Source of the DNA: Bdellovibrionia bacterium
Lineage (GTDB): Bacteria; Bdellovibrionota; Bdellovibrionia; Bdellovibrionales; UBA1609
Reading direction: 5' to 3'
Length of the DNA stretch: 45,766 nucleotides
Assembly (NCBI GenBank): GCA_030432925.1
Contig: JAUILT010000013.1
Span: 1 to 45,766 of the forward strand
Shown here one piece after another: positions 19,010 to 27,549 of the stretch (position 1 is the stretch's first letter; the number at the start of each line of letters is the position of its first letter). The notes below the pieces were generated by a model. The model was not told where the DNA came from and did no database searches. It was given only the letters and a program-made list of their open reading frames with translations. Both the position numbers and the translations under genes were made by a program.

Positions 19010-20271
19010 TGGACAAACCTTTTAGACTGCTCGAGGCTCTGCTGAAAATCCACAAGAGAATTTTCCAACCAAGAATAAGCACAAGCCCTCAACTCTTTGG
19101 ATTCTACTTTTAATAGAACTTCCTCAACAAAGCCCTTGGCTAATATTTTGATGGCCTCTTCTCTGGAAATCGCCCGACTCATAAGATAAAATAATTGGTC
19201 CTTATCCAGTTGACCTATTGTAGACCCATGATTGGCCTTGACGTTATCCGCATAAACTTCTAACTCGGGTTTGGAGTCAACTTCTGCTTTTTTACTTAAT
19301 ATCAAGTTGTTATTTAATTGACTGGAGTCTGTTTTTTGCGCTCCTTTATCAATATATATCTTGCCATTAAACACTGCTCGAGAGCTGTCCTTTAATACCC
19401 CTTTATAAAGTTGTCGGCTGACTCCGTAAGGCTTAAGATGACGAATATTTACACGAAAATCTATATGCTCCTTATCTTTTGCTAAATACAACCCATTACA
19501 AATACTTTCTGACCCCGTACCATTTTGCTGAACAGTCACAGAATGTCGAAGAACTTTACCACCGCAAAAAAAACAACTGGATTGAAAAAAACTATCTCTC
19601 CCTTGGCTCACCTCAAGGCCAGAAATACTTTTGTGAGACCCTGAAGCAATGACCTGCTTGACGTGGTGAACCCTCGCGGAATCAGCGAGCTGCAACTTCA
19701 CCAAACTGTTAACAAGCCCAGACCCTTTTCCTTGAATATTTTCATGTAAATGAAGCTCAGCCCCCTTACCCACTTGAATCAAAACTAAAGGTTGGCAAAA
19801 GGACGTGTCCACCGGAGAACTGTAAATAGAGTTTAAAGTGAGTACATCTTTGATAGAAGCACCACTTGATACTTCAATGACTAAAATATCTGATGGCGCG
19901 CTGAGAGATAAGGCTTCAAAGCCATCCTTGAAAGAAATAGAAGAGAGATCACTTATATCCTGGTCCGTCAGTGTTCTTGTGCCCAGTGATCTCCACGAAA
20001 CTCCATCCAAAACCTGTGCTCCCACCAAGTGACCATTCCGCAGCTCAAAGCTGTTTCCCGTTGTTATTTTCACTTCTGGTGCTGCAGGGACAAACTGTAT
20101 ATCTGATGCAAGTAGAGCATTGATATTTGTGTATTTCCAGTCTTCATTCTTTCGGCTTGGAAACCCCATACGCTCGAAGGCGCAAAAAGCCCCATTGCTC
20201 ATGGCTTCTAAAGAAGTCAATTTTTGGTACTCAGAAAAGCTATTTTTTACCTGCTGTAGAGAAACAGTCAT
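19006..20271 (-). CDS. sufD: Fe-S assembly protein SufD
   Basis: RKNEDWKYTNINALL and C-terminal KANHGSTIGQLDKDQLFYLMSRAISREEA. Likely start ATG 20271 overlaps the sufC stop (ATGA). Confidence 0.92.
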   Translation of the reverse strand: MTVSLQQVKNSFSEYQKLTSLEAMSNGAFCAFERMGFPSRKNEDWKYTNINALLASDIQFVPAAPEVKITTGNSFELRNGHLVGAQVLDGVSWRSLGTRTLTDQDISDLSSISFKDGFEALSLSAPSDILVIEVSSGASIKDVLTLNSIYSSPVDTSFCQPLVLIQVGKGAELHLHENIQGKGSGLVNSLVKLQLADSARVHHVKQVIASGSHKSISGLEVSQGRDSFFQSSCFFCGGKVLRHSVTVQQNGTGSESICNGLYLAKDKEHIDFRVNIRHLKPYGVSRQLYKGVLKDSSRAVFNGKIYIDKGAQKTDSSQLNNNLILSKKAEVDSKPELEVYADNVKANHGSTIGQLDKDQLFYLMSRAISREEAIKILAKGFVEEVLLKVESKELRACAYSWLENSLVDFQQSLEQSKRFVQ

Positions 20272-21047
20272 CAAGTCTCCGCTCCCGCTTCCGCAATCCA
20301 TTCATAACCCTTTTCTTCAAGGGCTTTCGCTAGAGATTTATCACCCGATTTCACTATGACTCCCCCCTGCAGAACATGAACAAAATCTGGTTGAATGTAG
20401 TCCAACAGCCGTTGATAATGAGTGATCAGAATCACCGCACTGTTTGCTGATTTCAGTTTATTAACTCCATCAGCTACAATTTTTAGTGAGTCAATATCCA
20501 GACCAGAGTCCGTCTCATCTAAAATAGAAAGGCGTGGGTTTAAAACTGCCATTTGAACAATTTCATTGCGTTTTTTTTCACCGCCAGAAAACCCCTCATT
20601 CACGGCCCGAAGGAGATAGTCTGGGTTCATGTCTACAATTTTACACTTCTCTTTTGCGAACTTTTCAAACTCGGCCTCTTCCATTTCTGCAACACCTTGA
20701 TGTTTACAAATAGAGTTAAAGGCCGTATGTAAAAAGTTAAGATTCGTCACTCCAGGAACTTCAATCGGATACTGAAAAGCCAAAAAAACACCCTCTTTAG
20801 CTCTCTCATCAGGCTCCATTTCCAGTAAGTTTTTTTGATTGAAGTTGACTTCATACTCTATACTTCCTTCAGTCACCTCGTAGCCAGGATGTCCAGCAAG
20901 AATTTTAGAAAGTGTACTTTTTCCCGAGCCATTAGGTCCCATGATGGCATGGACCTCACCAGGGTTAACACTTAGAGAAAGGCCTTTAAGAACTTCTACT
21001 TCGTTCACACTTGCATGCAGGTTTTTAATTTTTAGCACCTGATTCAA
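20271..21047 (-). CDS. sufC: Fe-S assembly ATPase SufC
   Basis: GPNGSGKSTLSKILAGHPGYEVTEGSI, GFSGGEKKRNEIVQMAVLNPRLSILDETDSGLDID. Confidence 0.97.
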   Translation of the reverse strand: MNQVLKIKNLHASVNEVEVLKGLSLSVNPGEVHAIMGPNGSGKSTLSKILAGHPGYEVTEGSIEYEVNFNQKNLLEMEPDERAKEGVFLAFQYPIEVPGVTNLNFLHTAFNSICKHQGVAEMEEAEFEKFAKEKCKIVDMNPDYLLRAVNEGFSGGEKKRNEIVQMAVLNPRLSILDETDSGLDIDSLKIVADGVNKLKSANSAVILITHYQRLLDYIQPDFVHVLQGGVIVKSGDKSLAKALEEKGYEWIAEAGAET

Positions 21048-21056
21048 CTCCTGTTT

Positions 21057-22499
21057 TTATCCAATACTATTTTCAAGCTTCATTTCAATAAGATTCACAG
21101 CTTCCACAGAAAACTCTAATGGCAACTGCTTAAAAACCTCTTTGCAAAATCCGTTCACCAACAGCGAAACAGCTTCTTCTTGAGAGAGTCCGCGTGATTG
21201 CAAATAAAATAACTGGTCTTCACTGATTCTAGAGGTAGAAGCTTCGTGCTCTAAAATTGCTGACTCATTTTTTACTTCAATGTAAGGGAACGTATTGGCA
21301 CTGCACTGATCTCCAACAAGCATAGAGTCACATTGAGAAAAGTTTCTTGCTCCTGCTGCTGACGGCAAGACTTTGACCTGCCCTCGATAAGAGTTCACAG
21401 AACTATCTGTAGAAATTCCCTTGGAAATAATTGTGCTTTTTGTGTTCTTTCCAACGTGGATCATCTTGGTTCCGGTATCTGCCTGCATTTTGTCATGTGT
21501 CAACGCTACCGAGTAAAAAGCCCCCACGGAGCCATCTCCCTGAAGGATGCAACTGGGGTACTTCCAAGTTATTGAAGACCCTGCCTCCACTTGAGTCCAA
21601 GAAATCTTGGAGTTTACCCCTTGGCACTTACCTCTCTTGGTCACAAAGTTATAAATGCCTCCACGCCCTTCTTTGTCGCCAGTGTACCAGTTTTGAACCG
21701 TTGAATATTTAATCTCAGCATGGTCCAATGCCACCAGTTCCACAACTGCTGCATGCAACTGATTAGAGTCTCTCTGTGGAGCCGTACAACCTTCAAGATA
21801 ATTCACATAGCTTCCCTCTTCAGCCACTACTAAAGTTCTTTCAAATTGCCCTGTCTCTTCCGCATTAATCCTAAAGTAAGTGCTCAAATCCATTGGGCAG
21901 GTAACGCCTTTGGGGATATAACAAAAAGATCCATCGGTAAAAACCGCTGCATTAAGAGCGGCATAGTAATTATCTGCCACAGGAACTACAGAACCCAGGT
22001 ACTTCTTAACTATCTCAGGGTGAGTTTTTACCGCCTCAGAGATCGAACAAAAAACCACACCCGCTCTTTCTAGAGTCTCTTTGTGAGTCGTTCCCAAAGA
22101 CACACTATCGAAAACCGCATCCACAGCTACTCCAGAGATTCTTTTTTGCTCACTCAAAGGAATTCCAAGGCGTTCAAATGTTGCCAACAACTCCGGGTCC
22201 AGCTCATCCAGAGATTGAGGCTTTTCTATGTCTCGTTTTGGAGCTGAGTAGTAACAAATGTTTTGAAAATCAATTTGTGGATATTTCACGTGAGCCCAGC
22301 GAGGCTCTTCCATTTTTCTCCACTGCTGATAAGCCTTGAGTCTCCATCCCAAAAGCCATTCTGGCTCATCTTTTTTTGAAGATATCAATCGAATGATTTC
22401 TTCATTGAGTCCTTTGGGAGCGGTATCTGCATCAATGTCAGTGACAAACCCATATTTGTACTCTTTGTTGAAGTTGGCTGTCGCTTCATCAGACGTCAT
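21057..22499 (-). CDS. sufB: Fe-S assembly scaffold SufB
   Basis: [35 protein letters not shown]..., [53 protein letters not shown]. Confidence 0.97.
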   Translation of the reverse strand: MTSDEATANFNKEYKYGFVTDIDADTAPKGLNEEIIRLISSKKDEPEWLLGWRLKAYQQWRKMEEPRWAHVKYPQIDFQNICYYSAPKRDIEKPQSLDELDPELLATFERLGIPLSEQKRISGVAVDAVFDSVSLGTTHKETLERAGVVFCSISEAVKTHPEIVKKYLGSVVPVADNYYAALNAAVFTDGSFCYIPKGVTCPMDLSTYFRINAEETGQFERTLVVAEEGSYVNYLEGCTAPQRDSNQLHAAVVELVALDHAEIKYSTVQNWYTGDKEGRGGIYNFVTKRGKCQGVNSKISWTQVEAGSSITWKYPSCILQGDGSVGAFYSVALTHDKMQADTGTKMIHVGKNTKSTIISKGISTDSSVNSYRGQVKVLPSAAGARNFSQCDSMLVGDQCSANTFPYIEVKNESAILEHEASTSRISEDQLFYLQSRGLSQEEAVSLLVNGFCKEVFKQLPLEFSVEAVNLIEMKLENSIG

Positions 22500-22502
22500 C
22501 GA

Positions 22503-22949
22503 TTACTCCGCACTGGCTTTCATTTCAGAAAGAGGGCTCTTCTTTTCTGCTATCAAAATCTCCTGAAGGCTCACTCCTTTATAAAACTCCACTAACCGAT
22601 TGTTCAGATGGTTGATGGGTTGCTGAATATCACAGCTACCAAATATTTCACAGTTCTCAGATCCATGCAGGCACTTGACAATTCCAAGAGGTCCCAAAAC
22701 CATTTCGATCAGGTCAAAAAATGAAACTTGAGAAAGGTCACCCACAAGCTGATAGCCTCCCTGAGCTCCTTGCTCGGATCTTAAAATTCCTTTTTGCCCC
22801 ATAATTTGCATAACTCTAGCCGTGGCATCAAAGGGAACTCCGGTATTTGTTACAACCTCTTTAGCCGTCGTTAGTGACCCCTCCGACTTTCTTGTTATGT
22901 ATTTTAGGGCCATCAAGGCATATTCCATTTTCTTATTGAGCTTATTCAT
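22503..22949 (-). CDS. Rrf2-family transcriptional regulator of the suf operon
   Basis: MEYALMALKYITRKSEGSLTTAKEVVTNTGVPFDATARVMQIMGQKGILRSEQGAQGGYQL winged-helix pattern; Cys cluster KCLHGSENCEIFGSC; 3 bp upstream of sufB. Confidence 0.88.
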   Translation of the reverse strand: MNKLNKKMEYALMALKYITRKSEGSLTTAKEVVTNTGVPFDATARVMQIMGQKGILRSEQGAQGGYQLVGDLSQVSFFDLIEMVLGPLGIVKCLHGSENCEIFGSCDIQQPINHLNNRLVEFYKGVSLQEILIAEKKSPLSEMKASAE

Positions 22950-23093
22950 TGGGGACCACCACAGTTAATGAAATCTTTAGTATTATTAACTCTTTAAACC
23001 GCTGCACCATATGTTTTGATAAACCCCATAAGTAATGAAAAACTCAGCCTGAGCCAAGTGAAAGTTAAACGACAAATAGAGTTATTTCAATTA

Positions 23094-23118
23094 AAATAGG
23101 TGTAAATTTAACCTATTT
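23094..23118. promoter_or_regulatory. Perfect 8-bp-arm palindrome, candidate operator
   Basis: AAATAGGT-gtaaattta-ACCTATTT, between the divergent Rrf2 gene (22949) and the + strand gene at 23184. Confidence 0.5.
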
Positions 23119-23183
23119 CTGCTTATTTTACGCGACCCTCTGTAAATCTGGACAAACACAGGGGTTTTCAGTAGTTTTTTGCA

Positions 23184-24044
23184 ATGCTCTCAGCCACCTT
23201 GCGCCTTTTTTTTATCCTACTTATCAGTGTCGTTTTCATAGGTGGAGCCCTCATGTTTTTGAGGTGGCTGGGTCAATCGCAGGACTTTGCCCCATTCAAT
23301 CACCCCTTGGTACAGCAGCCCTATTTAATATTTGCTGAAACTGATGGTTTTAGTGAAGCTCCCCCTCAATCAAAAGTTGCTATAGATAAGTTAAAAAAGC
23401 TTTGCCCAGAGTGCATCCCCAAGATTGATGCTAGAAGAAGTTTGGATGGCAAGTGGTATGCCTTCCCCTCCTCCAGCCTGGCTGAGTTCAGCTCGCTTGA
23501 AGGGTACTTCTCTCTGACTCCCAGTAAAACCATTGAAAAGACGAACCATATACTGAGCCTACAACAGGCCGTTGAACTATTCCCAAATACACCCTTTCTG
23601 ATAGTGGTCCACTCTCGCGACGCCTCCCAATTGAACGAAGTCTTAAAAGCTCTTAAATCTAGGAAGAATCAGGAGAATATTATTCTTCAAAGTCCTTTTC
23701 GACAAATACTCACTGACGCCCGTAAACAAAGGCCTACATGGCTCTTTGGAATCAGCCCCTCAGGTATGGCACGGCTGGTGATGATGGAGGCCTTGTACAT
23801 CGAGCCGATGGCAGATATATGGTCTGATCTTATCATTGCTCCTGTAGAAATACATAAAACCAAAGTGTTCACCCCTAGGCTCTTGGCCGAACTAAGGCGC
23901 CGCCACAAGCTATTAATACTCGAAAACCCTGGCCCACTGGACCAATTACCTGCCCCACTACAAAAGGCCGTTAACGGCGTAATTACTAAAAATATTTCTG
24001 AAGCTCTTTCCTATTTCAAGTCTCGTTCAATAAAGTCTAACTAA
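23184..24044 (+). CDS. Membrane-anchored protein resembling glycerophosphodiester phosphodiesterase
   Basis: N-terminal TM; DARRSLDGKWYAFPSSSLAEFSSLEGYFSLTPSKTIEKTNHILSLQQAVELFPNTPFLI resembles the GDPD TIM-barrel layout, with weak catalytic-motif match. Confidence 0.5.
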   Translation: MLSATLRLFFILLISVVFIGGALMFLRWLGQSQDFAPFNHPLVQQPYLIFAETDGFSEAPPQSKVAIDKLKKLCPECIPKIDARRSLDGKWYAFPSSSLAEFSSLEGYFSLTPSKTIEKTNHILSLQQAVELFPNTPFLIVVHSRDASQLNEVLKALKSRKNQENIILQSPFRQILTDARKQRPTWLFGISPSGMARLVMMEALYIEPMADIWSDLIIAPVEIHKTKVFTPRLLAELRRRHKLLILENPGPLDQLPAPLQKAVNGVITKNISEALSYFKSRSIKSN

Positions 24045-24112
24045 CCTACGGACTTTCATGACACTCAGTAATAGCCATGGACATTTCAGCAGCTCTCGTT
24101 ATCCTGTATTAT

Positions 24113-24143
24113 ACCGACCCAGTTTAAGCTTCTTAAGGTCGGT
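24113..24143. repeat. Inverted repeat upstream of tolQ
   Basis: ACCGACC (24113-24119) and GGTCGGT (24137-24143), perfect 7-bp arms, 17-nt spacer, about 30 bp before the tolQ start. Confidence 0.5.
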
Positions 24144-24174
24144 GTAAGGAGCTGTTAACAGCCTCTTTCACAAT

Positions 24175-24927
24175 TTGTCTGGAGGAACTTTGATTATGAA
24201 TTATGCGTGGGCTACAGATCAGGTCTCTGTTGGAGTGAACACCGGCGCCTGGCATGCCATTACATCTGCCAATATTGTTGTACAACTCACCCTTTTGATT
24301 CTAGTCATCATGTCTGTCATTTCATGGGCTATTATCATCTCCAAAAAGAAACAATTTGATACGATAGATAAGGCCGATGAACCCTTTGAAACAGCATTTT
24401 GGAAGGCGCAATCATTGGATGAAATTTATGAACGAATTGCTGATTATCCTGGTAGCTGTTTGGCTAATGTTTTCAGAGCCGGTTACTCTGAACTCCGAAA
24501 GATGGCGGACTCCAACCTAGCGTCTAACTCTGACGATGATTCCACCCCCATGCTTTCAGGTATTGATAACTTAGAGAGGGCCTTAAAAAAAGCCATTGAT
24601 TCTGAAGTAGGGTCTTTGGAAACTCGGCTTGGCTTTTTAGCCACTACAGGCAGCACAGGCCCATTCATTGGGTTGTTCGGTACTGTCTGGGGAATTATGG
24701 GATCCTTTCAAAAAATTGGCCAAACAGGAATGGCCAGTCTTGCTGTTGTAGCCCCTGGAATTTCGGAAGCCCTCATTGCCACAGGTGTAGGACTCTTTGC
24801 CGCTATTCCAGCAACTGTTGGCTTTAATACTTATTTAAATCGTTTACGCAAACATGAGTTAAAATTGAACAATTTTGCCTCAGACTTTTTGAATATCGCC
24901 AAACGTAATTTTTTTAAGGATCACTGA
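24175..24927 (+). CDS. tolQ: TolQ/ExbB-family proton channel
   Basis: TLLILVIMSVISWAIIISKKKQFDTID, GFLATTGSTGPFIGLFGTVWGIMGSFQKIG, PGISEALIATGVGLFAAIPATVGFN. Confidence 0.93.
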   Translation: MSGGTLIMNYAWATDQVSVGVNTGAWHAITSANIVVQLTLLILVIMSVISWAIIISKKKQFDTIDKADEPFETAFWKAQSLDEIYERIADYPGSCLANVFRAGYSELRKMADSNLASNSDDDSTPMLSGIDNLERALKKAIDSEVGSLETRLGFLATTGSTGPFIGLFGTVWGIMGSFQKIGQTGMASLAVVAPGISEALIATGVGLFAAIPATVGFNTYLNRLRKHELKLNNFASDFLNIAKRNFFKDH

Positions 24928-24930
24928 GTT

Positions 24931-25347
24931 ATGGGAATGTCAGGAGGAAACTCAAGCTCCAGAATGGTTATGAGTGAAATTAATGTCACTCCCCTTGTTG
25001 ATGTCATGCTGGTTCTACTCATTATATTTATGGTCACAGCACCTATGATGCAGCAAGGACTGGATATTGAGTTGCCAGAAACCGCCAGTACGGGTGTGGC
25101 CACGAATGATGAACCGTTTATTCTGGTAATTAAAAAAAATAAAAAAATCTATGCTGGTGATGCAGAAATGGCTCCCAACAACCTTGCTGAAAAACTCCGT
25201 GCTATTTTTGCGACTAGAAAGAATAAGCAAATTTATATCCAAGCTGACAAAACTGTGGATTACGGAGTTGTCGCACAGACCATTGGCGAGGTCCGGTCCG
25301 CTGGAATTTACTCAATTGGTTTAATAACGATTCCAAAAACGAACTGA
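24931..25347 (+). CDS. tolR: TolR/ExbD-family protein
   Basis: MSEINVTPLVDVMLVLLIIFMVTAPMMQQGLDIELPE and IQADKTVDYGVVAQTIGEVRSAGIYSIGLIT. Confidence 0.93.
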   Translation: MGMSGGNSSSRMVMSEINVTPLVDVMLVLLIIFMVTAPMMQQGLDIELPETASTGVATNDEPFILVIKKNKKIYAGDAEMAPNNLAEKLRAIFATRKNKQIYIQADKTVDYGVVAQTIGEVRSAGIYSIGLITIPKTN

Positions 25348-25353
25348 AGAAAC

Positions 25354-26112
25354 GTGAGCAAGACCGTTACGGCAACGCAAACATTTGAAGATCCTTTTAG
25401 GAAATTTCTTGTGATTTCCGTAGCGACTCACATTGTCTTAGGCCTTTCCTTTCTCCTAAAGACTGCTTTTTTTCCACAGGATCCCATTGACATCCGGTCA
25501 GCCATTCGAGTTGATGTTGTCGGCATGCCCGACAAGGTGGAAAAAACCTCTCAACCTAAACCCAAAGCTCCCAAGAAGGTCCAAGTTCCAGACAATCCCG
25601 CCCCAAAGCCCAAGCCCAAGCCCAAACCTGCGCCAGTCATCAAAAAACCAAAAAGCCCCAAGGTTAATTTAAACAAAGCAAAATCTGATCAAGAAAAGGC
25701 CCTAGAGCGACTCAAAGCTCTAGAGGCCATTGAAAAAATAAAAGAAGAATCTCAAAAAGAGGACTCTATCGAACAGGAGTATAAAGGAAATGTCATCAGC
25801 TCAGGCTCCAGCTTAACTGGACTAGACCGTATTGCTTTTGAAAAATACTTTGATGATATGCAGGCTCATGTCAAACAGCAGTGGAACCTACCCACTTGGT
25901 TAGCTAATGCCAAATTAAAGGGAATCGTTGCTGTAAAAATTGATGAAAGGGGGTATGTTATTGACCGTGTTATAACACAGCCTTCTGGAAATGATGTTTT
26001 TGATAACCTGGTCCTTGAGACAGTGGATAGGGCATCTCCTTTCCCTCCACCTCCCAATAGACTTAAAACCGTGTTAAAGTTAAATGGATTTCAACTGGGA
26101 TTCCCAGACTAA
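25354..26112 (+). CDS. tolA: TolA/TonB-like protein with TonB C-terminal domain
   Basis: TM helix, Pro/Lys-rich linker (PKPKPKPKPAPV), C-terminal MQAHVKQQWNLPTWLANAKLKGIVAVKIDERGYVIDRVITQPSGNDVFDNLVLETVDRASPFPPPP. GTG start, between tolR and tolB. Confidence 0.85.
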   Translation: MSKTVTATQTFEDPFRKFLVISVATHIVLGLSFLLKTAFFPQDPIDIRSAIRVDVVGMPDKVEKTSQPKPKAPKKVQVPDNPAPKPKPKPKPAPVIKKPKSPKVNLNKAKSDQEKALERLKALEAIEKIKEESQKEDSIEQEYKGNVISSGSSLTGLDRIAFEKYFDDMQAHVKQQWNLPTWLANAKLKGIVAVKIDERGYVIDRVITQPSGNDVFDNLVLETVDRASPFPPPPNRLKTVLKLNGFQLGFPD

Positions 26113-26131
26113 TTCTCTTTGGAGCGAGCCA

Positions 26132-27541
26132 ATGAAAATACTTAATAAAACATATGTTACGATAATCACTTTAGCGATCTCACTTACTTTTTTCGCGCTT
26201 ACCAGCATACAAAATGCTCACGGCAGTGATTCAAAAATCTACATCAGTGTTGGAGAGGCTAAAGTTAGAAAAAGTTTGCTCGCCCTGCCAGCCTTTAAGT
26301 ATTTTAGTGCTTCAAAATCCAAAGCAAATATTCAATTGGGCGACGAACTCTTTAAGATTATCTATAATGACCTCAATGTCTCTGGGCTATTCACCTTTAT
26401 TAAACCTGCTGCATTTTTGGAGAACCCTCAAAATACAAGCCTAAAGCCCGCCCCTGGAGATTCCAAGGGGTTTAAATTTAAAAACTGGAAGACTATTGGA
26501 GCTGAGTTTTTAATCCGTGGAGGTTATAAGGTTTCTGGAAATGACCTCTCCCTTGAAATCTATGTTTACCATGTACCTCAAGCTAAGTTGATTATGGGAA
26601 AAACCTATGAAGGCTCAAAATCCTCTGTTCGCAAGATTGCTCATGCGTTTTCTAACGATCTGATGAAAAGTTTAACGGGAAAAAGGGGTATGTTTGATAC
26701 TAAGATTGTGGCTTCAGTATCAAAACCTCCCGGCTCTAAAGAAATTTTTATTATGGACTGGGACGGGGCCAATCCTAAAAAAATCACTAACCACAAGTCC
26801 ATTGCCATATCTCCAGCCTGGTCCACAGATGGAAATAAAATCGCCTATACCGCCTTTGCCTATCACCCAAAGGCTAAAACCAGAAATGCCGACTTATTTT
26901 TATACAATATTAAATCTGGTAAGCGCTGGTTAATTAGCTACAGAAAAGGTATCAACTCTGGGGCCACATTTTTACCTGACGAAAAGCACCTGCTACTCAC
27001 CATTTCACAAACAGGAAGTCCTGATATTTTTAAAATGACTGAAGATGGAAAAAAACTCACTCGAATCACTCGTGGACCAGGTCGATCCATGAATGTCGAG
27101 CCAGCTATCTCACCAGACGGAAAAACTATTGCCTTTTCCTCCGATAGAAGTGGCAAACCTATGATCTATACAATGAGTGTCCATGGTGGGCCTGCTAAAC
27201 GATTGACTTTTGCCGGTAAGTATAACGCCAGCCCTACTTGGTCACCTGATGGTAAAAAAATTGCCTTTGCCGGTTTCGATAAGGGTCACTTTGATATCTT
27301 TATTATTAATGCAAACGGCTCAGGCCTAAAACGCTTAACTAAGGCTAAAAAAACCAATGGCAAATGGGCTAATAATGAATCTCCCACTTTTTCACCTGAC
27401 GGAAGTGCCATTATGTTCACCTCAGATCGAAGTGGAACTCACCAACTCTATATTGTCTCCCCTGATGGTAATAATGAAAGACGCATTACATTTGACAGAA
27501 AAAGTTATGAAAAACCTAAATGGTCCCCCTTTTTAAACTGA
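26132..27541 (+). CDS. tolB: TolB beta-propeller protein
   Basis: Repeated WSPDGKKIAFAG / ISPDGKTIAFSSDRSG / FSPDGSAIMFTSDRSGTHQLYIVSPDG blades. ATG at 26132 (MKILNKTYV) gives a signal peptide. Confidence 0.95.
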   Translation: MKILNKTYVTIITLAISLTFFALTSIQNAHGSDSKIYISVGEAKVRKSLLALPAFKYFSASKSKANIQLGDELFKIIYNDLNVSGLFTFIKPAAFLENPQNTSLKPAPGDSKGFKFKNWKTIGAEFLIRGGYKVSGNDLSLEIYVYHVPQAKLIMGKTYEGSKSSVRKIAHAFSNDLMKSLTGKRGMFDTKIVASVSKPPGSKEIFIMDWDGANPKKITNHKSIAISPAWSTDGNKIAYTAFAYHPKAKTRNADLFLYNIKSGKRWLISYRKGINSGATFLPDEKHLLLTISQTGSPDIFKMTEDGKKLTRITRGPGRSMNVEPAISPDGKTIAFSSDRSGKPMIYTMSVHGGPAKRLTFAGKYNASPTWSPDGKKIAFAGFDKGHFDIFIINANGSGLKRLTKAKKTNGKWANNESPTFSPDGSAIMFTSDRSGTHQLYIVSPDGNNERRITFDRKSYEKPKWSPFLN

Positions 27542-27549
27542 CGTGAAGC

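Noticed and set aside
25590-25640. Short tandem repeat encoding PKPKPKPKP
   Set aside because: Normal Pro/Lys-rich periplasmic linker of a TolA/TonB-like protein.
26760-27520. Internal repeats within the tolB coding region (SPDGKKIAF-like)
   Set aside because: Expected beta-propeller blade repeats of TolB.
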